A stretch of DNA of 30,424 nt, from IMG/VR virus record IMGVR_UViG_3300025311_000015, positions 1 through 30,424 of that record; one strand, 5' to 3'. The position numbers and the translations under genes are program-made. The notes beneath the pieces are model-generated. The model was not told the origin of the DNA and searched no databases. It was given only the letters and a program-made list of their open reading frames with translations. Source of the stretch: a virus. Every line of letters begins with the position of its first letter. Within the stretch, counting starts at the first letter, position 1. Below, piece by piece: positions 16,153-22,080 of this stretch.

Positions 16153-16330
16153 CACCCCACCACCTCTTGTCGAACTTCTTACACCTCATTAATTTTCGCC
16201 GGCCAGCCCCGCAAAACTCGCGGTTGAGCAGCTTGGTCAGGTGCCTGCAACCATCGCAGTGCGACGCCTCGGCGCGCATGGCGGCTTCCATTGGGTCGCG
16301 GTACATGAATGCAGGTAGCGCGTTACTCAT
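16130..16330 (-). CDS. Small Cys/His zinc-binding-like protein
   Basis: 66 residues from the ATG at 16330 (AAAGGTGCCA before it). A short N-terminal helix (DPMEAAMRAEASHCDGC) is followed by CxxC, then Cys42-type and Cys-Lys-Lys residues (REFCGAGRRKLMRCKKFDKR), so four cysteines are spaced as in a treble-clef zinc knuckle. It resembles the small zinc proteins of lambda nin regions (NinF-like in style). It overlaps rusA by 8 bp and the next gene by 23 bp, indicating translational coupling. Confidence 0.65.
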   Translation of the reverse strand: MSNALPAFMYRDPMEAAMRAEASHCDGCRHLTKLLNREFCGAGRRKLMRCKKFDKRWWGDGENKTR

Positions 16331-16688
16331 TGGCACCTTTCGTAATCCTGATTACCACCTTCCCGCCCTTGTGCGTCTCATCCATCACGAACAGGTACGG
16401 CTGAAACCGCGAATCATTCACACCGAGCGCATCGGCGATCCCGTCCAGAGCGCTCTTGAGCGAGGCCAGCACATTGTCGGCATCGGGATAATTCCGCGTC
16501 TTGGCGTAGCAGTCGATCCACAGGTGCAGCTTGCCGCTGTAATCAGCGAAGGTACGCGCATCGAACCCTGCCTCGCGCGCCAGGTGGAAAGCATCGCTGC
16601 GCGCGCGCTTGGCCGCCTTGGCTTTGGCCGCCCAATGGCTGCGGCCGTTCGGGGATAACGCCTTGTCCGGCCATTGGAGGGTTATCAT
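16323..16688 (-). CDS. rusA: RusA-type Holliday junction resolvase
   Basis: 121 residues from the ATG at 16688 (AAGGATTACGTGAA before it). The N-terminus has the LSPNGRSHWAAKAKAAKRAR segment. The catalytic core is YPDADNVLASLKSALDGIAD (residues 67-86) with Asp69 and Asp71, followed by GVNDSRF with Asp92, matching the three essential aspartates of RusA. The C-terminal VVIRI strand fits. It cleaves four-way junctions and would resolve recombination intermediates made by the Bet/Exo pair before packaging. Confidence 0.92.
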   Translation of the reverse strand: MITLQWPDKALSPNGRSHWAAKAKAAKRARSDAFHLAREAGFDARTFADYSGKLHLWIDCYAKTRNYPDADNVLASLKSALDGIADALGVNDSRFQPYLFVMDETHKGGKVVIRITKGANE

Positions 16689-16840
16689 TTCACGTAATCC
16701 TTGCACTTATCCGGCTGGTTCACGCCCTTACGCCAGTCTGTTTCGTTGCCGAAAACAAATCCTCGTTTCGCACATTTCCAAATCGCAAAATTGCCGATCA
16801 CGCGCAGCGCGCGGTGAATGCAGTCGTGGCACTGGCTCAC
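16685..16840 (-). CDS. 51-residue zinc-finger-like peptide
   Basis: A GTG-initiated frame (16840) not bigger than 51 residues: MSQCHDCIHRALRVIGNFAI, then WKCAKRGFVF and a C-terminal NQPDKCKDYVK. Cys-x2-Cys near residues 4-7 and two further Cys (23, 46) suggest one zinc site. The stop overlaps the rusA start as ATGA. The start codon is weakly supported (AGG ~8 bases before). It fills the only gap between rusA and the Gp49-like gene. Small cysteine peptides like this are common in nin regions. Confidence 0.6.
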   Translation of the reverse strand: MSQCHDCIHRALRVIGNFAIWKCAKRGFVFGNETDWRKGVNQPDKCKDYVK

Positions 16841-16848
16841 AGATGCGC

Positions 16849-17427
16849 CTATTCAGAACAGATTGTCAGCTTGTTGCGCAGCGCGTAGCCCATCAACGGC
16901 CATACTTTCTGTACCGCATTCTGGCGCGCGATCTTGCGTCCAAGTTCCGCGTCGAAGTTTTCCGGGCTGGCGCAGGCCGACTCGCCGGTGACGGTGAAGC
17001 CGTTGCGCAACACCAACACGCAGAAAGTCAGAAGGCATAGAGCTTGAGGTGATGGTTCTGGCGAGACAACGACGTGCTGAAGCATTTCCTTCACCTGCCC
17101 AGCGTGCAGCAGGTTCGTCCCAATCGGCCACCACGAATTGCCGTACTCGTCTCCCTCATACGGCTTCGTCGGCGTGAACGAAATTCCCGCATCCGGTGCA
17201 AAGTCCTTCGGTAGCTTCCAGCCAAGGAAGCGATCAACCATTTCATCCTTGACGCAGCCAGTCACAGCATCGTGCGCTGTAAAGTAGAACTCGCTGGCAA
17301 TATTCGCCTCGATGTCCGCCGGCGTGACGCGCGGCGCGGTAAGCCCTTTTGCTTGGATTTGGAATTCAAGCGCAGCATCATTTAGAGAACAAGAATCTCC
17401 GAATAATTTTGTGTTGCATACATTCAT
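16849..17427 (-). CDS. Gp49-like phage protein (PF13876 style)
   Basis: 192 residues from the ATG at 17427, the best of three tandem ATGs because AAGGAG lies six bases before it. The C-terminal half carries the recognisable family block CVLVLRNGFTVTGESACASP then ENFDAELGRKIARQNAVQKV and WPLMGYALRNKL. The N-terminal half (IEANIASEFYFTAHDA and a WWPIGTN segment) is more variable. Function is unknown, but proteins of this family are widespread in tailed phages of proteobacteria. Located in the nin-like cluster. Confidence 0.75.
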   Translation of the reverse strand: MNVCNTKLFGDSCSLNDAALEFQIQAKGLTAPRVTPADIEANIASEFYFTAHDAVTGCVKDEMVDRFLGWKLPKDFAPDAGISFTPTKPYEGDEYGNSWWPIGTNLLHAGQVKEMLQHVVVSPEPSPQALCLLTFCVLVLRNGFTVTGESACASPENFDAELGRKIARQNAVQKVWPLMGYALRNKLTICSE

Positions 17428-17444
17428 CATCATCTCCTTGGTTA

Positions 17445-17759
17445 TCACTTCAAAATCACCAATCCAACATCAAGCCAGTGCTGCTGGGTTCGCACCATCC
17501 CCTCAAAATGCGCCAACTTCACATAGTCAACTGCGCACAGCATGGTTCGGCGGTCGATCTCGTCATGGCATTTTGAGCAGGCGAATGCCCCCATCAGGTC
17601 TGAATGCTTCGTTCCAGCCCCGCCGCCGTTTAGGTGTGCCAGTACGGTAGTGGCCGGGTCGTGGTTGCAGATGCCAGGCAACCGGATAAGGCACGGCTGG
17701 CCGCGTGCGCTGTCTCGCAGGTGGTGGGATTCGTGGCGACGTTTCTTGAGTAGGCTCAT
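17445..17759 (-). CDS. YbcO/DUF1364-family putative nuclease
   Basis: 104 residues. The block HLRDSARGQPCLIRLPGICN HDPATTVLAHL is diagnostic of DUF1364 (YbcO) and the later SDLMGAFACSKCHDEIDRRT contains the HNH-like Cys-x2-Cys-His. YbcO structures show a zinc-binding alpha-beta fold thought to act on DNA. In E. coli DLP12 the same gene sits just before rusA, as in this cluster. Overlaps the next gene upstream by ATGA. Confidence 0.88.
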   Translation of the reverse strand: MSLLKKRRHESHHLRDSARGQPCLIRLPGICNHDPATTVLAHLNGGGAGTKHSDLMGAFACSKCHDEIDRRTMLCAVDYVKLAHFEGMVRTQQHWLDVGLVILK

Positions 17760-18295
17760 GCGAAACCCAACACGCGCTCTACAACCTCATCCAGCTCAGC
17801 GCGCCCCTTGTAGGTGTGCAGCACCTCGCGCAGCAGCACATCCACCACCGCCGAATAAAGCTGTTCAAACTCAGGCTGCTCCATTCTGGAAAAACTGATC
17901 GACCTGGCACGCAGCCGCATCTCGCCTTTCAGGTTGAACGTCTGCTCGTAAAATCCGGCAAGGATGATGATCTCTTCGCGGAACTGCTCGCGGTTCTTGG
18001 TGATTTCGCGCTTCTTGTACGTCCTGCGCTTGCGCGGCGGGTTCCACGCATCGAAGCCAACATCCAACATTGCAAAAAATTTCCTGTGAAATTTCCCGTT
18101 GCGCGGGATGATGAAATCAAGGAATGAAATCTCGCCCGGCTCCAGGTTGGTGATGCGCCGCCAAAACCGCTTCCACGCCTTGTCGTCCGCGTCGTTCGCG
18201 CCCCGGAAGCACTCGAACAGCATCTTGCGCAGGCCAACGCGCTCAGCCTCTTCCGGCAGCGGCGCGCACGTTCTGGTGATGGTGATGTTTGACAT
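17756..18295 (-). CDS. DUF1367-family phage protein
   Basis: 179 residues. Segment RNGKFHRKFFAMLDVGFDAW N, with PRKRRTYKKREITKNREQFR after it and the acidic-aromatic RMEQPEFEQLYSAVVDVLLR later, is typical of DUF1367, a family found in lambdoid nin regions. The middle is strongly basic, suggesting nucleic-acid contact. It overlaps the YbcO gene start by 4 bp and is likely cotranslated. Precise role unknown; proteins in this place often aid phage recombination or modulate host repair. Confidence 0.75.
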   Translation of the reverse strand: MSNITITRTCAPLPEEAERVGLRKMLFECFRGANDADDKAWKRFWRRITNLEPGEISFLDFIIPRNGKFHRKFFAMLDVGFDAWNPPRKRRTYKKREITKNREQFREEIIILAGFYEQTFNLKGEMRLRARSISFSRMEQPEFEQLYSAVVDVLLREVLHTYKGRAELDEVVERVLGFA

Positions 18296-18298
18296 GCG

Positions 18299-18577
18299 CT
18301 ATATCTCCACTTCCGCCGCCGCTCGTCTGGCTTTATTCGCCCGGCTCAAATTCATCGGAGCTGCCTTGGCAACGCATCCAACAGGCCACCATAAAACGCT
18401 TTCCTTTCCACCATTAATGAGCTTGTAGCACCCGATAATGCGCGCCTGGTACATACCCATCAGCGCAGCCTCAACATCGCGCCTACGGTGCCCTTGCGCC
18501 AGCGTGTCGGTGTCTACCGGCGCTTGGGATGTGGCCTTTGCAAGCAATGGCAGGAGTTTTGATTTCAGGTCGGTCAT
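18299..18577 (-). CDS. Small winged-helix-like protein
   Basis: 92 residues. The N-terminal ~70 residues (LKSKLLPLLAKATSQAPVDT, GHRRRDVEAALMGMYQARII) look like a winged helix, ending in a beta-wing (VLWWPVG). The last 20 residues are basic. The start overlaps the stop of a 57-residue frame as ATGA and the stop lies 3 bp before the DUF1367 start. Probably a replication- or regulation-related protein; no named family. Confidence 0.6.
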   Translation of the reverse strand: MTDLKSKLLPLLAKATSQAPVDTDTLAQGHRRRDVEAALMGMYQARIIGCYKLINGGKESVLWWPVGCVAKAAPMNLSRANKARRAAAEVEI

Positions 18578-18747
18578 TCCTCGCCCTTCTCGCCGCGAAC
18601 GATCCAGTCGTTAACGCTGGCCGTGTGCTCCCCCTCAATTTCAGCAATCGTTCTGAGCATTTCAAGCTCGCGCTCGATGTTGCCGTACAGGATCGCCAGT
18701 TCCAGCTCGGCTTTGGCGTTTTGCAGGAGGGTTTCGTTTAGGGTCAT
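18574..18747 (-). CDS. 57-residue acidic helical peptide
   Basis: Frame MTLNETLLQNAKAELELAIL then YGNIERELEMLRTIAEIEGE and HTASVNDWIVRGEKGEE, from the ATG at 18747. It is amphipathic and helical, 57 residues. Both ends overlap neighbours as ATGA (18744-18747 and 18574-18577), so it sits exactly between two coupled genes. This tiling is strong evidence for a real gene. Function unknown. Confidence 0.72.
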   Translation of the reverse strand: MTLNETLLQNAKAELELAILYGNIERELEMLRTIAEIEGEHTASVNDWIVRGEKGEE

Positions 18748-19397
18748 GCTGCGCTCTTTTCCACCAGCCGCAGGCTTCCGACAACCTCATCCGCATTCAT
18801 CCGTGTAATCCCAAGCATCTTGCTGCCGGTAGTGCCAAGCCTCAATACTTCGTGCGCCTTTGACGCATCACCTATCAACATCGGCGCAGCAACCTTATGG
18901 CCTTCTTTCGCGTTGTGCGCTTCAAAAATCCCAATAAGCTTTGCAGGGTATTCAACCTGCTCGTTTCGTGACTTAAATCCCCGGTAGCGAGTCTCAAATT
19001 CTCTTTCAACATGAGGCCATGCTTCATCCGTCTTATCGCATATCCCAATCCAGCCGCCCATGTCGTGCAGGACTTTATGGATCAATGGGTCGTCGAAAAC
19101 TACCGTGTCATACGGCCCGACTTGGCGTACCGCTTTATCCACTTTCGACCATGCCGAGAATGCGGCGTCCTGACTTGAACCCTGCATCATGCGGATGATG
19201 TCCGCGATCTTTGGCATGAATTGCCCAGTGTCGGTGTTGCGCAAATGACGGCCTAAAGCATCGCGCACAGCGGGTAGGTCATACGCTTGCAGAGCTTGCC
19301 AGTACAAGGCAATAACGCCACCAGAGAGCTTTTTTCCATATTGTTCGCTCACTACCTGGATGATATTTGTAAAATCGTCGTAGTCAGATTGCTGCAT
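18744..19397 (-). CDS. DUF6475-like phage replication-module protein (helicase-loader position)
   Basis: 217 residues from the ATG at 19397 (GGGGGTGCGCAAA before it); upstream in-frame codons lie inside the previous gene. The N-terminus QSDYDDFTNIIQVVSEQYGK and a KLSGGVIALYWQALQAYDLP segment, followed by RHLRNTDTGQFMPKIADIIR, match a family that follows O-like initiators in many phages. The middle (AWSKVDKAVRQVGPYDTVVF and GGWIGICDKTDEAWPHVERE) is also typical. The family place equals lambda P, so helicase loading is plausible, not shown. Confidence 0.7.
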   Translation of the reverse strand: MQQSDYDDFTNIIQVVSEQYGKKLSGGVIALYWQALQAYDLPAVRDALGRHLRNTDTGQFMPKIADIIRMMQGSSQDAAFSAWSKVDKAVRQVGPYDTVVFDDPLIHKVLHDMGGWIGICDKTDEAWPHVEREFETRYRGFKSRNEQVEYPAKLIGIFEAHNAKEGHKVAAPMLIGDASKAHEVLRLGTTGSKMLGITRMNADEVVGSLRLVEKSAA

Positions 19398-20193
19398 TTT
19401 GCGCACCCCCGAATAACATTGCCCTTGCGGTTTCCCGCGCCTGATCGTTACCTGCTTCGATACCCTTTCCGTCACCATCCAGCCATGACGCTTTGAAACC
19501 TGACCAGTTGCGTTCGCAGCACATACGGATGGTGTCCTCGATTTGCATCCCAGCCTTGCGAGCTTCACGTGCTATGCCGTCAAGAGCGGTTTGAGTAACG
19601 GCTGCGTCTTTAACTTTTCTGATTACAAGCCAGTCGGTAACGAATTGCCTGTTTTCAATTTCAGGAAAAACACACTCAGGCGCAATCTGCGCCGTGTTTT
19701 TGTTTTTGACTGGTTTTGATTTTGTAGAAGCAGATGAAGATGAAGATGAAGATGAAGATGAAGGGGTTAGGATTTGCTCTTGCTTTTGGTTAACCTTGTT
19801 GCTTGTTTTTTGGTTATCCTTTTGGTTATCCTTTTGGTTAACCAAATTAGGATTCCCGCCCAACCTTCCAGAATCTGCACGAATGTTTCTGATGCGCTCG
19901 TCCTTAACCATACGCCTGCTAAAAATAGAACCTTGCTCATTACGCGAAAACACACCAGATTGCTCAAGCTCATCAATAAGCTTTCCAATAACAGCGGGTG
20001 TTTCGCCGACCGTCCTGGCTATTTGCTGCGCTGACATTGGCTTGCCGTTTATGGAAAGATGCCCGTACTCATCGGACTCATGAACAACGCACATTAACTC
20101 TATCCACAAGCCACGCGCAGCAAGTGAGCAGGTTGATAACGCCGGGTCTTTACGCCAGTCTGCCGGGTAGAATTGGAATGATGGGCGCTTCAT
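19384..20193 (-). CDS. Phage replication initiator (O-like)
   Basis: 269 residues from the ATG at 20193; this start is fixed by its ATGA overlap with a 34-residue frame. Residues 1-105 form a winged-helix DNA-binding domain (FQFYPADWRKDPALSTCSLA, then MSAQQIARTVGETPAVIGKL and a GVFSRNEQGSIFSRRM wing). A linker follows (residues ~112-160) made of NQKD repeats and a run of about ten Ser, encoded by iteron-like and (GATGAA)n DNA. The C-terminal domain is helical (IEDTIRMCCERNWSGFKASW), as in proteins that contact helicase loaders. It would melt the origin inside its own gene, as lambda O does. Confidence 0.75.
   Translation of the reverse strand: MKRPSFQFYPADWRKDPALSTCSLAARGLWIELMCVVHESDEYGHLSINGKPMSAQQIARTVGETPAVIGKLIDELEQSGVFSRNEQGSIFSRRMVKDERIRNIRADSGRLGGNPNLVNQKDNQKDNQKTSNKVNQKQEQILTPSSSSSSSSSSASTKSKPVKNKNTAQIAPECVFPEIENRQFVTDWLVIRKVKDAAVTQTALDGIAREARKAGMQIEDTIRMCCERNWSGFKASWLDGDGKGIEAGNDQARETARAMLFGGAQNAAI
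19733..19762. repeat. (GATGAA)5 hexanucleotide repeat
   Basis: Five tandem GATGAA units encode the poly-Ser stretch of the initiator on the minus strand. The region 19690-19775 has strong purine/pyrimidine asymmetry with a T-rich flank, next to the iteron-like array. The number of units could vary by slippage. Confidence 0.8.
19784..19843. repeat. Iteron-like 12-bp repeats inside the initiator gene (candidate origin)
   Basis: Four copies of TTTTGGTTAWCC start at 19784, 19808, 19820 and 19832: TAACC, TATCC, TATCC, TAACC versions. All lie on one 12-bp register, with a decayed unit (TTGTTGCTTGTT) at 19796. They encode the NQKD/VNQK repeats. Because 12 bp is four codons, protein repeat expansion is another explanation, but their place in an O-like gene next to a strand-asymmetric tract is what lambda's origin shows. 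Confidence 0.6.
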
Positions 20194-20294
20194 TTCATAA
20201 TTCTTATTAGTTGCTGCCACAATTTAATGCGCTCAATTCTTGGAACCTTCATGTCAGCCAGAGCTACATCAAGTTGCATAAAAAAATAATCCAT
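20190..20294 (-). CDS. 34-residue leader gene coupled to the initiator
   Basis: Frame MDYFFMQLDVALADMKVPRI then ERIKLWQQLIRIMK, from the ATG at 20294 with AAGGGAATCAC before it. The stop overlaps the initiator start as ATGA. The peptide is amphipathic and helical. It may serve mostly to couple translation of the initiator, or be a small regulatory protein. It decides the initiator start at 20193. Confidence 0.65.
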   Translation of the reverse strand: MDYFFMQLDVALADMKVPRIERIKLWQQLIRIMK

Positions 20295-20410
20295 GTGATT
20301 CCCTTCACGTCCCGATTAAATAAGGTGCGCGGTGCGACCATCGGGATAATGGCTTTCGGTTATAAGCCTAGCCCCGCGCAATTTGTTTACTGCTTAAATC
20401 CTGCGGTCGT

Positions 20411-20674
20411 TCACGCCTTTTCCTGACCCATTCCGGCAAACCTGTTGATCCGGTCTTGCTGTATCTTGGTCACAACATCTATACCAAGCACATGGACCAT
20501 GAGTAGATCGCGCAAGTATTCAGCCTCTGACATTCCAACCTCGTTGGCGAGTCGGCATATACCGTCTTTGATCGCGTATGGGACTTTCGTGCGCAGGTCT
20601 TCGGTGCACTTCCCGAGCGGGTTGGAAGTGCCGGATCTTGAGGCCAGCGGGGCGTCGTCTTGTGGTTTTGTCAT
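20411..20674 (-). CDS. Ribbon-helix-helix-like regulator, early operon
   Basis: 87 residues from the ATG at 20674 (GAAGGTTGCGT before it). The N-terminal ~28 residues are polar and flexible. The rest (RTKVPYAIKDGICRLANEVG, MSEAEYLRDLLMVHVLG) has the strand-helix-helix pattern of Arc/CopG-type DNA-binding proteins, with the K-V-P start of the strand. It is the first gene after a tR1-like terminator, the place of cII in lambda, but the fold is not CII-like. Could be an operon regulator or replication modulator. Confidence 0.6.
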   Translation of the reverse strand: MTKPQDDAPLASRSGTSNPLGKCTEDLRTKVPYAIKDGICRLANEVGMSEAEYLRDLLMVHVLGIDVVTKIQQDRINRFAGMGQEKA

Positions 20675-20686
20675 ACGCAACCTTCA

Positions 20687-20718
20687 AATAAAAAAGCCCG
20701 AAGCATTTCTGCGCGGGC
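20687..20718 (-). terminator. Intrinsic terminator in the early leftward operon (tR1-like)
   Basis: Minus strand reads GCCCG, a 12-nt internal part with further pairing potential (CGCAGAAATGCTT), CGGGC and then T6. It stands between the Cro-like region and the RHH-like gene, all read in the same direction. Its place matches lambda tR1, so replication genes may depend on read-through or antitermination. Confidence 0.75.
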
Positions 20719-20799
20719 AAGGCCGATCACATTTTGCCGGGAGTAAGGCGGCAGGTTTTGGCTGTGACCGGTTTGGGGAGAAAGTTGGCGCGACCAGCC

Positions 20800-20820
20800 G
20801 TGATAGGATGGAGTTATCAC
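20800..20820. promoter_or_regulatory. Palindrome GTGATA-N9-TATCAC
   Basis: A perfect 6-bp inverted repeat (20800-20805 and 20815-20820) separated by nine bases, ~28 bp before the small plus-strand gene at 20848. The size fits a dimeric protein binding site. No good sigma70 promoter overlaps it, so it may be an activator site for rightward transcription through the antisense of cro into the repressor gene. Confidence 0.4.
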
Positions 20821-20847
20821 ACAACCTCCATCACGAAAGGACGCGCC

Positions 20848-21042
20848 ATGCGCAATGCAAAAGATTTCTTCGAGGACAACATCAGACGAATCGCCCCACA
20901 TCAGAACCAGATAGCAGACCAGATTGCTTACAACAGCAACATGGGCATGATCGCGCTGGCGGAACAGGTGGATTCAATCCAGCGTCTCTTGCGTCAGATA
21001 GAAGCGCGATTAGCCACACTCGAACAATCTCAAGGTCGGTAG
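20848..21042 (+). CDS. 64-residue coiled-coil protein, antisense to the cro side operon
   Basis: Frame MRNAKDFFEDNIRRIAPHQN onward, from the ATG at 20848 with CGAAAGGACGCGCC before it. The C-terminal half is a clear coiled coil (EQVDSIQRLLRQIEARLATL). It runs opposite to its neighbours and overlaps a weaker minus-strand frame (20882-21109). The good ribosome site and orderly heptads favour this frame as real. It would be made from a transcript that continues antisense through cro to the repressor gene. Confidence 0.55.
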   Translation: MRNAKDFFEDNIRRIAPHQNQIADQIAYNSNMGMIALAEQVDSIQRLLRQIEARLATLEQSQGR

Positions 21043-21109
21043 AGGTGCAGCGCGTCTTGAGCACGTTTTGCCGGATCAGCCCGTTTGCGATTTCTTCGAT
21101 CAGGCTCAT
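20882..21109 (-). CDS. 75-residue frame following cro (uncertain)
   Basis: Starts 1 bp after the cro stop, ATG at 21109. The first ~40 residues (MSLIEEIANGLIRQNVLKTR, then EIVRVWLIALLSDARDAG) look protein-like. The later part with CPCCCC looks like antisense of the plus-strand coiled-coil gene. Either it is a real gene overlapping on the opposite strand or only its first part is meaningful. Function unknown. Confidence 0.35.
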   Translation of the reverse strand: MSLIEEIANGLIRQNVLKTRCTSTDLEIVRVWLIALLSDARDAGLNPPVPPARSCPCCCCKQSGLLSGSDVGRFV

Positions 21110-21110
21110 C

Positions 21111-21308
21111 TCACGCGGCTTTCTTGTCGGAAATATCAGTGAAATATTTGAGTAGCGGCTGAATGGTGTTAATTCTTGGGTTGTCGGTTTGCCCCGCTTT
21201 AATCTTCATTAAGGTGCCGTATGGCACCCCCGTATTGACGGCGACCGTCTCCAGCTCCTTATAGGAACATGCGTCAATTTTTTCTTTTACAAAATACAGG
21301 ATGTCCAT
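21111..21308 (-). CDS. Cro-like helix-turn-helix repressor
   Basis: 65 residues from the ATG at 21308. The helix-turn-helix lies in CSYKELETVAVNTGVPYGTL MKIKAG (residues 14-40). It faces the repressor gene across two operators and is the first gene of the leftward early operon, as cro is. The promoter's -10 (21317-21322) puts the RNA start at about 21310, one or two bases before the ATG, so the message may be leaderless; no Shine-Dalgarno sequence is present. It probably binds the same ACCG-N4-CGGT sites. Confidence 0.75.
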   Translation of the reverse strand: MDILYFVKEKIDACSYKELETVAVNTGVPYGTLMKIKAGQTDNPRINTIQPLLKYFTDISDKKAA

Positions 21309-21316
21309 AACCACGC

Positions 21317-21345
21317 AATCTACCGGATTCGGTATCTCTTGTCAA
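21317..21345 (-). promoter_or_regulatory. Leftward early promoter (PR equivalent)
   Basis: On the minus strand TTGACA (21345-21340), 17 bp, TAGATT (21322-21317): a strong sigma70 promoter. One operator overlaps the first base of the -35 box and lies upstream of it, the other overlaps the spacer and -10. It would drive cro, replication and, with read-through, late genes. Confidence 0.85.
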
Positions 21346-21356
21346 CCGCATACGGT
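21322..21356. promoter_or_regulatory. Two operators of the cro/repressor intergenic region
   Basis: ACCGGATTCGGT (21322-21333) and ACCGCATACGGT (21345-21356): palindromic half sites ACCG/CGGT around a 4-bp centre, 23 bp apart start to start. The same pair recurs at 22478-22512. Binding would block the leftward promoter. Confidence 0.8.
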
Positions 21357-21381
21357 ATGCCTTTTTTGTTATGGTGCAGAA

Positions 21382-21738
21382 ATGGATGATTGCAAAAAAA
21401 TTCTCTGGGAAAATGTAAGCCTGTTAATGCACCAGCATTATGGAAAAGAAAATCTAACTCAGTGCGCAGAAGACTCTGGGGTTGGTCCAGGCACAATGTC
21501 CAGAATAAAAGCACAGGAAACTTCAGTTGGAATAGATACCATTGAAAAGCTCGCCACATTATTCAAAGTGCAGACTTATGAGTTGATGATTCCAAACCTC
21601 AATAATCAAGAGGTGGTGGTAGTAAAATCCATGCGAAGAATGAAGCCGGGGCAGCGCTCAGACCTTGTGAAAATTAGCACTACGCTTGCTGAACCAGACA
21701 GAGGCGACGGCGATTCACCAAAACACGCGGCGCAATAA
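21382..21738 (+). CDS. Phage repressor (CI-like), short form without peptidase domain
   Basis: 118 residues from the ATG at 21382; the in-frame upstream part would cover the operators. Helix-turn-helix at residues 25-45 (LTQCAEDSGVGPGTMSRIKA). The C-terminal half is short (NNQEVVVVKSMRRMKPGQRS and a charged tail) and has no Ser-Lys peptidase motifs of LexA/CI repressors. It should maintain lysogeny by binding the four operators. Induction cannot go by RecA-assisted self-cleavage. It heads an operon with a lipoprotein and an exported nuclease. Its own promoter is not obvious, as expected for an activated PRM-type promoter. Confidence 0.75.
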   Translation: MDDCKKILWENVSLLMHQHYGKENLTQCAEDSGVGPGTMSRIKAQETSVGIDTIEKLATLFKVQTYELMIPNLNNQEVVVVKSMRRMKPGQRSDLVKISTTLAEPDRGDGDSPKHAAQ

Positions 21739-21777
21739 CGTGATCCAGCTCCAGATACAGTTGCAGTGGGATTTTTG

Positions 21778-22080
21778 ATGAAACACATTGTTTTATGCGT
21801 AATTGTCATGCTCGTTGGGTGTGGCGACAATAAAGCAGGGCAAGAGCAGAAGCGCATTGAACGAAAGGCGGCGGCTCAACACCGCTTTGAGCAGTGGGCA
21901 TATATCGCCAAAGAAAAGCAGATCGCCCCAGGTGAAACCGTAAAATTGCTGATTATTCCAGATCCAACGGGAATTGATTTTCTTGATACCAAGTGTCTGG
22001 TCTACACACATCAAGACTACCGACAATCAAACATGATCTGCCCAAACGCTGATAGCCTAAGCCTTAAGGATGACAGATGA
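21778..22080 (+). CDS. Small lipoprotein in the lysogenic (repressor) operon
   Basis: 100 residues from the ATG at 21778 (GTGGGATTTTTG before it). The signal MKHIVLCVIVMLVGC ends in a lipobox (LVGC, Cys15). The mature part starts with a charged helix (QEQKRIERKAAAQHRFEQWA) and ends in a small domain with two cysteines (FLDTKCLVYTHQDYRQSNMI). It overlaps the HNH gene by ATGA. Expression from the prophage and envelope location suggest a lysogenic-conversion or superinfection-exclusion role; this is inference. Confidence 0.7.
   Translation: MKHIVLCVIVMLVGCGDNKAGQEQKRIERKAAAQHRFEQWAYIAKEKQIAPGETVKLLIIPDPTGIDFLDTKCLVYTHQDYRQSNMICPNADSLSLKDDR

Noticed and set aside
19694-20083. Plus-strand frame with a DEDEDEDE run and FWLSFWLSFW repeats
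   Set aside because: It is the reverse reading of the poly-Ser and NQKD repeats of the initiator; no ribosome site or plausible fold.
20211-20426. Plus-strand frame of 71 codons upstream of the initiator
   Set aside because: No ribosome site, and the minus strand here has a well-placed 34-residue frame coupled to the initiator.
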